64,000 bases of DNA. It comes from an uncultured Bdellovibrionales bacterium (GTDB lineage: Bacteria > Bdellovibrionota > Bdellovibrionia > Bdellovibrionales > UBA1609). The stretch spans positions 175,865-239,864 of the forward strand of contig CAILEP010000016.1 in the NCBI GenBank assembly GCA_903833275.1. Reading direction: 5' to 3'. The translations under genes and the position numbers were made by a program. Shown in pieces: positions 24,692 to 34,459 of the stretch (the first letter of the stretch is position 1; every line of letters begins with the position of its first letter). The notes beneath the pieces are model-generated. The model ran no database searches and was not told the DNA's origin. It was given only the letters and a program-made list of their open reading frames with translations.

Positions 24692-26677
24692 ATGAAAATG
24701 CCATTTGCCGCTATTCTTAACTCTGATTGGTTTAGAAAAACCAAGGCGAGGTATTGGTTGGCAGCCAGAATGGTTTGGCGGCGCAAGGGCCTCTGGCTTC
24801 GAGCTATCCTCTGTTGGCTGCTCGGAATGGGCTTTTTATTGGCCGAACACGACGCCGATTATGACGTTCGCCTTAAAGTTCGCGGCCCCCAGAAAACTGA
24901 TGCCGAAATTGTACTCCTGTTAATCGATCGAGAAGATTGGAACAACTGGCTGCACTCAAAGCCCGAGAACTTTAATGCCGTCCACGACTATTCTTATTTT
25001 TCATTTAACGACAGTTATTATTGGAATTTACCAGCCTGGGCCGCGCTTCTTGATCAACTTCTAGCGAGCCACCCGCGCACGGTTGGAGTTACAACGTTCT
25101 TCGGCGAGAACATCCCCCAACCCGAATTTGATAACTATCATGATTCAATTTTTGCCGATAAGAGAATTGTTTGGTCAGCACAAATAAACTCGGAAGGTCA
25201 TATTCTGCCCTCGCGTTTCGCCCGACCAAAAACTAAAAATAGCGGAGTCAATGAGTTCACCCCAGATCGAGACGGTATCATACGTCGTTTTACCAATAGC
25301 CAAGACAACGCACCCCACTTCGCGATGCAATTGGCGCGGCGGATGAATGCCAATCCGGGCGATTTCGAAATGGCCTTCCCCACTCGCCAACTTTCGCCGT
25401 TAATTAATTTTCGAGGAGAAGCCGGCACCTTTAAAACCCTCGGCTTTAAAGATTTTCTCTCACATAACTATCCAAATAATTTTTTTCAAAATAAAACTGT
25501 CATCATCGGCACCACCGAACCTGAAGGGGGCGACGTCCGCACACCCGTTGGTCAAATGTCGCGCGCCGAAATCGTCGCAAATCTCGTCGACAATATCCAC
25601 AATGATCGCTGGGTCAATCGCCCACCGTTTTGGGTCATGGGCCTTCTGCTTCTTGGCCTTGTGATTGCGATCGCATTTTGCACGGCCAGCTACCCGCAAT
25701 TTTTGGCTCTCTTTATTATTCTATGGGCCAACTTTGTTTACACGACAGGCTCGCTCTGGGCCTTCGATGCTTTCTACTTTTGGCTACCCGTGCTCGCGGT
25801 GGGTATCGTATCATTCGTAACTTACGTCATCTTTTTGAGTTTTCAGCTGACACTCAAAGAGTACGTCACCCTTCAACTTGAGAAAGAGCGTGAGTTTCTA
25901 ATTGAAGTCGAACAACTCAAAAATAACTTTCTAAGCCTCATATCGCACGATCTCAAAACACCGATCGCAAAGATTCAGGCTATTTGTGATCGTCTCTTGA
26001 CCCAATACCCGCTTCACGAGTTCAGCGGCGACATCCACCGCATGAAGGACGTTATTTCAGAACTTCACCGCTACATCGGCACGATATTGCAAATCACCCG
26101 CGTTGAATCGCGAGACTTTCGCATTAGCCGAGATTCAGCCGACATAAATGAAATTATCGAATCGGTGGTCGAACAGCTCGACACACTTTCTCAATCAAAA
26201 CATATTCTAATTGATATCAAACTTGAACCCATCTTTCTTGTCGAAATGGACCAAGTGCTCATTCACGAAGTCGTGCTCAATTTGATTGAAAATGCGATCA
26301 AGTACACCCCTGAAAACGGGCGGGTTGTGGTATCGTCTCGCGAAGTGGATGACCAAGTTTTTGTTGTGGTTGAGGACAACGGGCTGGGCATCCCAGCCGA
26401 AGAACAAGCACAGATATTCGAAAAGTTCTACCGCGGCCAGCTGGGCCGTTCGCAGCCAAGAGGCTCGGGCCTAGGCCTCTATCTCGTAAAATATTTCGTC
26501 GAATTACACGGTGGCCGAGTATTTCTCGAAAGCAATGTCGGCTCGGGCACGCGGGTCGGTTTTAACTTGCCAATTGAACAAGCCAATGCGACGAACCATG
26601 TGCACGCGGCCGAGGGCGATACGAATACAGTGACCCCTTCTCAAATGCAAAGAGGCAGCTATGAAACTGAAGCTTAA
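24692..26677 (+). CDS. CHASE2 domain sensor histidine kinase
   Basis: 661 residues. One N-terminal helix (LRAILCWLLGMGFLLAEHDADYDVRLK) leads into a CHASE2 extracytoplasmic sensor domain (about residues 65-300, with IVLLLIDREDW, NKTVIIGTTEPEGGDVRTPVG and MSRAEIVANLVDNI). Three more helices (310-390) follow, the usual CHASE2 arrangement. A coiled linker leads to the HisKA box SLISHDLKTPIAKIQAICDRL. The HATPase has NLIENAIKYT, DNGLGIPAEE and GSGLGLYLVK. It overlaps the NtrC-type regulator gene by 17 bases, so the two form a two-component system. The ligand is unknown. Confidence 0.9.
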   Translation: MKMPFAAILNSDWFRKTKARYWLAARMVWRRKGLWLRAILCWLLGMGFLLAEHDADYDVRLKVRGPQKTDAEIVLLLIDREDWNNWLHSKPENFNAVHDYSYFSFNDSYYWNLPAWAALLDQLLASHPRTVGVTTFFGENIPQPEFDNYHDSIFADKRIVWSAQINSEGHILPSRFARPKTKNSGVNEFTPDRDGIIRRFTNSQDNAPHFAMQLARRMNANPGDFEMAFPTRQLSPLINFRGEAGTFKTLGFKDFLSHNYPNNFFQNKTVIIGTTEPEGGDVRTPVGQMSRAEIVANLVDNIHNDRWVNRPPFWVMGLLLLGLVIAIAFCTASYPQFLALFIILWANFVYTTGSLWAFDAFYFWLPVLAVGIVSFVTYVIFLSFQLTLKEYVTLQLEKEREFLIEVEQLKNNFLSLISHDLKTPIAKIQAICDRLLTQYPLHEFSGDIHRMKDVISELHRYIGTILQITRVESRDFRISRDSADINEIIESVVEQLDTLSQSKHILIDIKLEPIFLVEMDQVLIHEVVLNLIENAIKYTPENGRVVVSSREVDDQVFVVVEDNGLGIPAEEQAQIFEKFYRGQLGRSQPRGSGLGLYLVKYFVELHGGRVFLESNVGSGTRVGFNLPIEQANATNHVHAAEGDTNTVTPSQMQRGSYETEA

Positions 26678-28070
26678 AGCACTTATCGTCGATGATGAAA
26701 TCGAACTGAGAAAATCAGTCGGGTCAATCCTACTGCACTCGATGCCAGGTGTTGAGTGGAGCATCAGCGAAGCCGACACCGGCCGGGCCGCTCTCGAAGC
26801 AATAAAAAACGATGCCTACGATATTGTTCTAATGGATGTTCGCATGCCCGAAATGGATGGGCTCTCCGCCTTAAAGGCCATGAAAGAACTCGACCCCAGA
26901 ATATTTATCGTTATCATGACCGCCCATAGCAATCTACCCGATGCCGTGCTGGCCATTAAATACGGTGCTTTCGATTACACAGAAAAACCAATCGACCCAA
27001 CGCGACTCGCGCAATTAATAAATAAGGCCATCGAAACCAAAGAAATGGTTTCACACATCGCGCTTTCAAACCCCATTTTAGACGATGACGTTGATTCGAA
27101 ATTTGTCGGCGCCTCTGGCAAGATGAGCGAAGTGTTTAACTTGATTCAACGCTTGGCCAATGTCGACACCACTGTTCTTATTCGCGGCGAAAATGGCACA
27201 GGCAAAGAGTTGGTGGCACGAGCTATCCATCAGAACTCTCCGCAAAAACATGGGCCGTTTGTAGCGATCAATTGCGGAGCGATCCCAGACGCACTTATGG
27301 AGAGCGAACTTTTCGGTCACGAGCGCGGGTCATTTACCGGCGCTGTCGAGAGAAAAATTGGTAAATTTCAGCTCGCCAACAAAGGGACACTTTTTCTCGA
27401 TGAGGTCGGCGAATTAAAACCTGATCTCCAGGTGAAATTGTTGCGAGTTTTGCAAGAACGAAAATTCATGCCGGTCGGGTCTAATCGTGAAGTGAAATCC
27501 AACGCGCGAATCATTGCGGCCACCAATCGAAACCTCGAGAAGATGATCGAAGAGCAAGGCTTTCGCGAAGATTTTTTCTATCGCTTGAACGTAATGCCCA
27601 TTTTTATGCCCCCCTTACGGGATCGCCTCGACGATCTCGAAGGCTTGGTGAAGTATTTTGTCACCAAGTTCGCCAAAAAAATGAATCGCCAGATTCAGGG
27701 CATGAACCCCGATGCACTCGACATCCTCAAAAAATACAAATGGCCGGGCAATATTCGAGAGCTTGAAAACGTAATCGAGCGGGCTTTTATTGTCGAAAAT
27801 TCAAATCAGATCACCACCAAGAGTTTGCCCGAGAATATAATTATTGAAGCGCAGAACCGAACGAACATCCCGATGTCGGGCAAATACACCGGCCCACTCG
27901 ATTTTGATTCTTTCAAAGAAGCAGCAGAGAAAGAATTTATTGAGAGCGCACTGAAGGCTAACGCCGGCAAGATTAACAAAACGGTGGCACAGGCCAACAT
28001 CCCGAAGAACACACTTTTGAGAAAAATTAAAAAATACAATATCGACGTAAGTAAATTTACTCGAGTCTAA
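26661..28070 (+). CDS. NtrC-type sigma54-dependent response regulator
   Basis: 469 residues. The receiver (LIVDDEIELRKSVGS, phospho-Asp in VLMDVRMPEMDG, YTEKPID with conserved Lys) is followed by an AAA+ sigma54-activation domain: Walker A GENGTGKE, GSFTGA loop, Walker B FLDEVGEL, and KKYKWPGNIRELENVIERA. The C-terminal Fis-like helix-turn-helix is NKTVAQANIPKNTLLRKIKKY. It is coupled to the CHASE2 kinase by a 17-base overlap. Its stop overlaps the stop of the convergent glycosyltransferase gene by three bases. Confidence 0.92.
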   Translation: MKLKLKALIVDDEIELRKSVGSILLHSMPGVEWSISEADTGRAALEAIKNDAYDIVLMDVRMPEMDGLSALKAMKELDPRIFIVIMTAHSNLPDAVLAIKYGAFDYTEKPIDPTRLAQLINKAIETKEMVSHIALSNPILDDDVDSKFVGASGKMSEVFNLIQRLANVDTTVLIRGENGTGKELVARAIHQNSPQKHGPFVAINCGAIPDALMESELFGHERGSFTGAVERKIGKFQLANKGTLFLDEVGELKPDLQVKLLRVLQERKFMPVGSNREVKSNARIIAATNRNLEKMIEEQGFREDFFYRLNVMPIFMPPLRDRLDDLEGLVKYFVTKFAKKMNRQIQGMNPDALDILKKYKWPGNIRELENVIERAFIVENSNQITTKSLPENIIIEAQNRTNIPMSGKYTGPLDFDSFKEAAEKEFIESALKANAGKINKTVAQANIPKNTLLRKIKKYNIDVSKFTRV

Positions 28071-29161
28071 TGCCGAACGGCTTCTATTGCCGAAAGTACT
28101 TTTTCGGCCGTAAGTTTCTTCATGCAATCGTGTGTGCCAATGGGGCACTGCTGATGTCCGTGTCGGCCGCAAGGGCGACACGGTAATGCAATTTGGGCCA
28201 CGGCCGCGCGATCACTCCATGGTCGATATCCTTGGGCCAAGACTGTGGGGCCAAAAACACCGACAACGGGCCGGCCTGAAGCCACCGCCATGTGCATCGA
28301 GCCGCTGTCATTCGCCACCACATATTCACTCGCGCTCATAAGGGCATGCAGCTCGAAAAGGTCGGTTTGGCCTGCTAACGAGCGAATCTCGTTCGTAACT
28401 CTATCTTTAGACTGAATCAGTCCAATCACATCTGCGCAAGCGACGCTTTCTTTCTGAGAACCCACGAGATAAACATTCAACCCACGGCCCAACGTCGCCT
28501 GTGAGACCGCCGCAAAGCCCTCAGCGGTCCAGCGCTTTGTTGCCCATTGACTGCCTGGCGCGATAACTACGAATGGTCGCCGAATACTCAGTCGCGCTAA
28601 AAGACCCTCGACCGCTTTCGCCTGGGCCGCAACCACCAATGAGTACCTTGGCTCGATCGCCACTGGCCAGCTCGTTACGTTTTCAAGCGTGCTCAGATTC
28701 TTGTCGCTCGGCCCGCCGTTTGTAATTTCACGTACCTCGTCAGGCGCCTCATCCTGGGCCCCAAATAAGGCCCAGAGGCGCAAAACCTCCGGCTGCTCTA
28801 TCGGGCGAAGAACACGTCTATTGAAAAAAAAGCGATTCCACCAAACCTTATAGGCTATTTTATTTTGAGCCTTTAAGCGCCGAAGCAACCATGCCGACCG
28901 AAACGATTGATGAGGGCAAAATAGATTTCGAATATCCATTTTCTGCACCGCCTGCAGAAAATCGGCTTCCGATTGAGCATCACCTTTTTCAAGTTCGATG
29001 ACTTGATCGACAATTTTATTTTCTAGAAAGAATTTTTTGAGGCCCGGCCGACAAACTAAAGTGACTCGATCATCTCGCCAGCGGCGTCGAACTTCGCCAA
29101 TGAAGGGGATGGTGAGTAAGAGGTCGCCGACGAAGGCTGTGTGAAAGATGAGGTTGTCCAA
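28067..29161 (-). CDS. Glycosyltransferase family 9 (heptosyltransferase-like) A
   Basis: 364 residues of GT9. The N-terminus is NLIFHTAFVGDLLLTIPFIGEV, the family's start with the catalytic-region GD. The C-terminal donor-binding part has PFVVIAPGSQWATKRWT, SEYVVANDSGSMHMAVASGRPVVGVFGPT and a Cys-rich end CRPCGRHGHQQCPIGTHDC. It would transfer heptose or a related sugar from a nucleotide sugar to lipopolysaccharide core on the cytoplasmic face. The start is TTG with AAAGG 6 bases upstream. Its first 106 bases overlap the 3' end of the upstream GT9 gene in another frame. Confidence 0.87.
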   Translation of the reverse strand: MDNLIFHTAFVGDLLLTIPFIGEVRRRWRDDRVTLVCRPGLKKFFLENKIVDQVIELEKGDAQSEADFLQAVQKMDIRNLFCPHQSFRSAWLLRRLKAQNKIAYKVWWNRFFFNRRVLRPIEQPEVLRLWALFGAQDEAPDEVREITNGGPSDKNLSTLENVTSWPVAIEPRYSLVVAAQAKAVEGLLARLSIRRPFVVIAPGSQWATKRWTAEGFAAVSQATLGRGLNVYLVGSQKESVACADVIGLIQSKDRVTNEIRSLAGQTDLFELHALMSASEYVVANDSGSMHMAVASGRPVVGVFGPTVLAQGYRPWSDRAAVAQIALPCRPCGRHGHQQCPIGTHDCMKKLTAEKVLSAIEAVRH

Positions 29162-30252
29162 TCAATACCTTTGCTGACGGCGTTCGTAATCTCATTTAAA
29201 TCAACGAGATCATAGCACATTGTCTCTTTCTGACAAGATCGTCGCCAGCACGGGCCACAGGTCGCTTGACTCAAAACCTTGGCGCCTCGCCCAAAAAGGT
29301 CAATTTCGTGTGCGCAAGTAGGGCCAAACCATGCCACGACCCACTTTTTCATTGCGATCGCCAGATGCATACCCAAGCTGTCACCCGTAACAACAATGTC
29401 ACAAGCCGCCACGCTCAATAGCCCGTCGCGAAGCCCACCCTCAGTTGAGGACGAAATCACCTTCTGACCATGAGCAATTTGTTGATTTCGAATTTTGTCT
29501 TCGGGGCCGCCCAAAAGCACAACCTGAGCCCCTAACGCATGTATCAGCGGGATTAACTGCCGCTGGGCCTCAACCGTAAGTTTTTTATATTTGATGACGT
29601 CACTACAACCGGTATTAAAGCCAACAATGGCGCGGCTGGCCCCTTGCCAGCTAGAGCGGCGATGGAGAACCTCGGCGCGCTCATCAGCCGTCAATCGCAA
29701 GTCATAATCGTCGCCTTGATAATCAAGCTCGAGGGCCCGGCAAACAAGTTCGGCCTCGGTCTTTCTATTTTCGAAAAATTTCTTTCGGTCTGAAAGACCG
29801 ATTTCCCAAAGCTCACTGGCCGCTTCTGTTGCGGGCAAAATGGCCCCAGTCACAGTTTCAACTCGAAAACCAAAAACTTTTTTAACTCGAGTTGCACGCA
29901 ATACACCCGCCGCCACCAACGACTTGTCGATACAAAAACCAACATCGAACTCAAGCGCCGACAAAGCCAATAGATCTTCGCGCGAAGTCGTCAATACCCG
30001 ATCAACCAAGGGGTGCCCGACCAAAAGCTCATGCACCGGCTGAGACGTGACCCAAGTTAAATGAGACTCTGGATATTTTCGACGAATCGCCTTAAGAAGT
30101 GTCGTCGATCTGACAACCGCGCCCATCGCGCCTAGGTGAACCACGAGCACTCTTGATTTCACAATCGAACGCTTGTGGCAGCTCGCATCACAACGCTCAC
30201 TTAGCGAACACGGCTTGTAACCCGTAAAATAACGACAGAGGATCTCAGACAT
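29056..30252 (-). CDS. Glycosyltransferase family 9 (heptosyltransferase-like) B
   Basis: 398 residues. A cysteine-containing N-terminal extension of about 30 residues (LCRYFTGYKPCSLSERCDASCHKR) precedes the GT9 start RVLVVHLGAMGAVVRSTTLLKAIRRKYP. The donor-binding region has CDIVVTGDSLGMHLAIAMKKWVVAWFGPT and an end with CGPCWRRSCQKETMC. The cysteine-rich N-terminus could bind a metal. The normal GT9 domain ends near KGIDW; the last 35 residues overlap the next gene out of frame and are Ser/Pro-rich, probably a drifted tail. It likely acts on LPS core together with GT9 A. Confidence 0.85.
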   Translation of the reverse strand: MSEILCRYFTGYKPCSLSERCDASCHKRSIVKSRVLVVHLGAMGAVVRSTTLLKAIRRKYPESHLTWVTSQPVHELLVGHPLVDRVLTTSREDLLALSALEFDVGFCIDKSLVAAGVLRATRVKKVFGFRVETVTGAILPATEAASELWEIGLSDRKKFFENRKTEAELVCRALELDYQGDDYDLRLTADERAEVLHRRSSWQGASRAIVGFNTGCSDVIKYKKLTVEAQRQLIPLIHALGAQVVLLGGPEDKIRNQQIAHGQKVISSSTEGGLRDGLLSVAACDIVVTGDSLGMHLAIAMKKWVVAWFGPTCAHEIDLFGRGAKVLSQATCGPCWRRSCQKETMCYDLVDLNEITNAVSKGIDWTTSSFTQPSSATSYSPSPSLAKFDAAGEMIESL

Positions 30253-30315
30253 AACCTAATTATGCTACGAGCCGATCGAGATTACATCTTACCAAAGACC
30301 AGTTCTTGTCAAAAT

Positions 30316-31395
30316 CTAAGGCCGCTCAATGGCTTTAAGCTTGGCCACCAGCGCGCCAATTTTTATCTTCGATTCAATTCGTATTGGCAATTTACGATCA
30401 TCGTCGGTTAACCAAATTAGAATTTCACCCGTCTGCTTGAACTCACCATCCAACTGAAATGTGGGTCGTACAACAACCGAATCAAAGTCTCCAATATCGG
30501 TGTGTAATTTCTCTCTTCTCAAAACTTCACCGTTAAAAACATAATTTTTGCCGTCATCAGAAACCCGAAAAGCCAGTTTTTTACCGGGGGTCAGAGTAAA
30601 AGTTCGCAAGTAAAACAATGCGCTTATGACGTTTTGGGTAAAGGGCTCAATAGCCCAAACGACCTTACGTTTCTTTTCGCCCTCATCGTCATTGGCCGAA
30701 ATGGTTTTCTCCCAAAAAGTGGCTTCTGATTTCTGCCAATCGAAAAATGTACGAACCTCTTTGCGCCGAGCAGTCTCTTTGCCCTCGAGCGTATAAGTCA
30801 TTGGCACGAGTGTATCAAAGTCGACAAAAGTCTCAGCGGTATCATCGACCGCATAGAAAAGCGAAAACATCTTTGTCGACTTCACGTTCATTGAAAAGTG
30901 GTAAGATTTTTTGTCATTTACGCTTTTAAAAGGCAAAACCGAAAGGGTCAGATCGCCGGCGACCACGTTAAAATAATTAACCGCCAAAACGACTTTCTCA
31001 TTTTCTCTAAACGGGTCTACGGCCGGTCGCCGACCGGTAAAACCTTCTTTATCTTCAAGGTCGGGCTCATGTTCTTGAGGGCCGTTTACATTTTGCATAG
31101 AGGGTGTCCCTGCTTCAAATTTAGAGGATTCTTTCACCTTTTTTTTACTTCTCTTCTCGGGCTTCTCAATTTTAGAAACCGCCACAAGAGGCGCCCCTTT
31201 TACGACCGCCGACTCGCCGGCTTTGCCAGGGATCGCATTGACCCTCACGACTTTCTCAAACTCTTCATTAATATCTTTAAACCGTGGCGCATTGTCTTCC
31301 ATGACCTTTTTTGTCGAACAACCAAAAAGGGCCGCAACGACCGTGGCCACCCAAAACATTCTCACCATACTTTGAAAGCACTCTCGAACTATCAT
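30316..31395 (-). CDS. DUF3108 lipoprotein
   Basis: About 359 residues. The signal sequence ends in the lipobox-like LFGC, giving a predicted lipid-modified Cys. A Lys-rich linker follows (KKVKESSKFEAG), then a DUF3108 domain (EKVVLAVNYFNVVAGDLTLSVLPF, FVDFDTLVPMTYTLEGKE, RTFFDWQKSEATF) of strand-rich character. DUF3108 proteins are envelope proteins often found in lpx clusters; their function is unknown. ATG 31395 overlaps the lpxL-like stop (ATGA) and is preceded by GGAAGGAG, so the longer track start (31458) is rejected. Confidence 0.85.
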   Translation of the reverse strand: MIVRECFQSMVRMFWVATVVAALFGCSTKKVMEDNAPRFKDINEEFEKVVRVNAIPGKAGESAVVKGAPLVAVSKIEKPEKRSKKKVKESSKFEAGTPSMQNVNGPQEHEPDLEDKEGFTGRRPAVDPFRENEKVVLAVNYFNVVAGDLTLSVLPFKSVNDKKSYHFSMNVKSTKMFSLFYAVDDTAETFVDFDTLVPMTYTLEGKETARRKEVRTFFDWQKSEATFWEKTISANDDEGEKKRKVVWAIEPFTQNVISALFYLRTFTLTPGKKLAFRVSDDGKNYVFNGEVLRREKLHTDIGDFDSVVVRPTFQLDGEFKQTGEILIWLTDDDRKLPIRIESKIKIGALVAKLKAIERP

Positions 31396-32270
31396 TCGCG
31401 AAACTCCTTCCACCGCCGATGCACCCACATCCATTGTGCGGGGTGACGACGTACCCACTCTTCAATCTTATCAGTGTAGCGCTGGGTATTGACTTTAATA
31501 TTCTGATCTTTATCTCCGGTATCGACAAACGGAATTTCAGGCTCTATCTCAACTACGGTTCGACCCTCTTTATCACGGTAGGTAAGGGCTGGGACGACTG
31601 CGGCCCCCGAACGTTCAGCCAATAGGGCTAAACCCATCGGCGCCCCGGTCTCAACCCCGAAAAATTGAGTACGCACTCCGATGGGCGGCCCCAAAAATTG
31701 ATCGATAACAAAACACACCAGGCCATTTTTCTTAAGAATCTTAAGAATCATCAAGCTGCTGCGGCGATCGGGTATCAACCCCATGCCAAATTTTTGCCGA
31801 GTTTCAAACCAAAAATTATTAAGCGCCTGCCATTTGAACTCTTTGGTAATTGTATTTAGAAAAACGCCATTGAGCGCCAACCCCATAGACGCCCAATCAC
31901 CATTGCCGATGTGAGAGGCCAAAACAAACACGCCTTTGCCTCGAGCTTGGGCGATTTTTATATTCTCAACGCCACTGACAATAAATTGAGATGAATATTG
32001 TTCGGCCGTTGCCATCGGCAACCGCCAAAATTCAATAAAAGAACGCCCCAGATGGCAAACGGAGGCTCGCCCCACCCTCACTCGCTCGGCCTCCGTCCAA
32101 TCCGGAAAAGCCAACCGCAAATTTGACAATACAATATTGCGGCGAACACGAATGACATCAAACCACAAAATACCAATGATATCGCCAATAGCAAATTGCA
32201 CCGCCTGCGGCATGTGCACGATGAGATACGAAAAAGAGAGACTAATGCGTGAGAGCCAGGATTTTTTCAT
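31392..32270 (-). CDS. lpxL: Lipid A late acyltransferase (LpxL/HtrB family)
   Basis: 292 residues. An N-terminal membrane-associated segment leads to VRVRRNIVLSNLRLAFPDWTEAE. The catalytic H-x4-D motif is in LASHIGNGDWASMGLAL. The downstream FVIDQFLGPPIGVRTQFFG, with TGAPMGLALLAERSGAAVVPA, matches the acyl-donor region. The end, HPAQWMWVHRRWK, is typical. It adds a secondary acyl chain to lipid A at the inner membrane. Whether it is LpxL or LpxM in specificity cannot be told. It overlaps lpxK by 29 bases. Confidence 0.88.
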   Translation of the reverse strand: MKKSWLSRISLSFSYLIVHMPQAVQFAIGDIIGILWFDVIRVRRNIVLSNLRLAFPDWTEAERVRVGRASVCHLGRSFIEFWRLPMATAEQYSSQFIVSGVENIKIAQARGKGVFVLASHIGNGDWASMGLALNGVFLNTITKEFKWQALNNFWFETRQKFGMGLIPDRRSSLMILKILKKNGLVCFVIDQFLGPPIGVRTQFFGVETGAPMGLALLAERSGAAVVPALTYRDKEGRTVVEIEPEIPFVDTGDKDQNIKVNTQRYTDKIEEWVRRHPAQWMWVHRRWKEFRE

Positions 32271-33276
32271 GCAACTTCTTAACTTTTAAACTGAGTTTGA
32301 GAGACAGTTCGGTGCGCCAAAAGATATTCAATTCTTCGCGCTGGTCATTACGAATCTTTTCAACAATTTTTACCGCGTCTTTTTCAGTAACAAGAATCTT
32401 CTTCACACCGAGCCGACGGGCCTCTGACAACGCCCTATTGATGTCACCGATCGAAAAATCATGGTGGTCTCGAAACGTGAGATGCGCTTTGATATCAAAA
32501 TTTTTAACCAAAAGCTTTTCAACGCCCTTCGGATTGCCAACGCCCGACACGATGAGGGCCGACTCAAACCCGCTGGGCTCAATCCGCTTAGCGCTTTTCA
32601 AATTTACCAAATTTCTAACATAATACTCGGCCTCTATTATGGGCGTACCCTTTACCGTCGAGTGCTCTTCGAGAAATTCTAAAACTATTTTTTTTTGCTC
32701 TGGGGTCGCCAAGTTCACTTTATTTAAAATAATGAAATCAGCGCGATCGAGGCCCCGTACATTTTCACGCGCCCGCCCAACTGGCACCACCCGGTAATTT
32801 GAAATAGCCTCCGTGCAATCGACCACGACGATATCGGCCTTGCGCCCCAAACGGCGATGTTGAAAGGCGTCGTCAGCAAAAATAATATCGACTTTTTGGT
32901 GCTCAATCATTTTCTTTACTGCCGCTACGCGATCAGCCCCGACATAAACCGGCACGTTAGCAAAACGGCTTGCGATCATTACAGGCTCGTCGCCGAAGTA
33001 ACTTGGGTCGCCATTCGGAGTCACCAGCTCGACCCCCCGCACCTGCCCCCGATAGCCACGCGACACCACTCCCGGGTGAAGCTTATTTTCAAGAGCCCAT
33101 GCGACCAATTCACATATCAATGGAGTTTTACCAGTGCCACCCAACGTAAGATTGCCCACACTCACGATCGGTATGCCGACTTCAAAAGTCGGCAAGACAT
33201 CGCGATCATAGAGCAAATTTCGCAAGGCCATGACCTGAGAGTACAAAAAACTAAATGGGGCCAAAATTAGATTCAT
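32242..33276 (-). CDS. lpxK: Tetraacyldisaccharide 4'-kinase
   Basis: 344 residues. An N-terminal membrane helix region (LILAPFSFLYSQVMALRNLLYD) leads to the P-loop SVGNLTLGGTGKTPLICELV, then VSRGYRG, GDEPVMIA, IFADDAFQHRRLGRKADIVVVD and the C-terminal FRDHHDF motif. It phosphorylates the 4' position of the lipid A disaccharide. Its presence implies a phosphorylated intermediate even if the mature lipid A is modified later. It lies between lpxB and lpxL. Confidence 0.95.
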   Translation of the reverse strand: MNLILAPFSFLYSQVMALRNLLYDRDVLPTFEVGIPIVSVGNLTLGGTGKTPLICELVAWALENKLHPGVVSRGYRGQVRGVELVTPNGDPSYFGDEPVMIASRFANVPVYVGADRVAAVKKMIEHQKVDIIFADDAFQHRRLGRKADIVVVDCTEAISNYRVVPVGRARENVRGLDRADFIILNKVNLATPEQKKIVLEFLEEHSTVKGTPIIEAEYYVRNLVNLKSAKRIEPSGFESALIVSGVGNPKGVEKLLVKNFDIKAHLTFRDHHDFSIGDINRALSEARRLGVKKILVTEKDAVKIVEKIRNDQREELNIFWRTELSLKLSLKVKKLHEKILALTH

Positions 33277-33292
33277 AATTTCAATCTTCGCC

Positions 33293-34459
33293 TTAAAATA
33301 AATAGTCTTTGAGCGCTGCGGCCACTCTCATAGTGGCCCCTTTTCGCCCCAATCGCTCGTGGGCCTGGCCCAACTCTTGCTCAACTTCTGAGTAGTGCTT
33401 TTTATCGCCGATAAGTTTGTTCAATTCGGCCGCCAATAACTCAGGAGTCGCCTGATCTTGAAACATTTCACTCACCACACGCCGCCCTAATACTAAATTA
33501 ATTAAACCAAAATGGGCTGTGCCTTTAACAAAAATTCGCGCAAGCCACGCCGTCAGCGCGTTCATTTTGTACATAATCACCATCGGCTTTTTCATAAGCC
33601 CGACTACCAAAGTGGCCGTACCCGACGCACAAAGCACGACGTCCACCATGCTCACCATTTTCATTGGCTCCTCTTTTATAAATATGAGTGGCACCGTGTA
33701 ATTTGGCAAACGGGCTCGCACTTGCTCGAGAGAAAAGGTCGGCGCGATTAAAAGTGCAAACTTTAATTTGGGGTCGGCCGTGTGCATTTGCTCGGCGGTT
33801 TCAATTTGAATGGCGAGATGGTGATCGAGCTCCGAGTTCCGACTGCCCGGCATCAAACCAATACATATTTCGCCAGGGCGCAGGCCAAATTTAGCGCGTT
33901 CCCACTCGCGGTGTTGAGTTTCAAAAAGCTCTGGGTTTATTTCATCTAAAAGCGGATGGCCCACGAACTCAACATTCACTCCACTGTCGCGATAAAACGC
34001 CTCTTCAAAGGGCAATACCACCAACATTTTATCAACGAGCTCTTTGATCTGATGAATTCGCGATTTGCGCCACGCCCAGACTTGCGGGGATATATAATAA
34101 ACAATTGGCAACCCCAACTTCTTGAGATCTCGAGCGAGGCGTAAATTAAAATCGGGATAATCAAGTAAGAGTATAGCTCGCGGCTTGCGCTCTTGGGCGA
34201 GTTCGATAAGGCGCTTGTAGACGGCGCGAATCTGACCATAGTGCTTGAGCACTTCGACCAGACCGACGACCGCCAAGTCTTCAGAGCGGCCTACGATTTC
34301 AAAGCCAAGGGCCTCCATCTCGCGACTGCCTATACCGAACGCTTTTATTTGAGAGCCTGAATTCTTCCAATATTCGAGTAGACGTCGAGCATAGAGCGCG
34401 CTCGAGGCTTCGCCCGCGACAATCAGTATTTCAGCGGTTTCGGTTTTCGATTGCGCCAA
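33293..34459 (-). CDS. lpxB: Lipid-A-disaccharide synthase
   Basis: 388 residues (GT19). N-terminal ILIVAGEASSALYARRLLEYW, middle LLDYPDFNLRLARDLKKLGLPIVYYISPQVWAWRKSRI and C-terminal GSRNSELDHHLAI, VVLCASGTATLVVGLMKKPMVIMYKMN. It condenses a UDP-diacyl amino sugar with its monophosphate to form the beta-1,6 disaccharide. It overlaps the upstream oxidoreductase gene by 29 bases. Confidence 0.95.
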   Translation of the reverse strand: MAQSKTETAEILIVAGEASSALYARRLLEYWKNSGSQIKAFGIGSREMEALGFEIVGRSEDLAVVGLVEVLKHYGQIRAVYKRLIELAQERKPRAILLLDYPDFNLRLARDLKKLGLPIVYYISPQVWAWRKSRIHQIKELVDKMLVVLPFEEAFYRDSGVNVEFVGHPLLDEINPELFETQHREWERAKFGLRPGEICIGLMPGSRNSELDHHLAIQIETAEQMHTADPKLKFALLIAPTFSLEQVRARLPNYTVPLIFIKEEPMKMVSMVDVVLCASGTATLVVGLMKKPMVIMYKMNALTAWLARIFVKGTAHFGLINLVLGRRVVSEMFQDQATPELLAAELNKLIGDKKHYSEVEQELGQAHERLGRKGATMRVAAALKDYLF

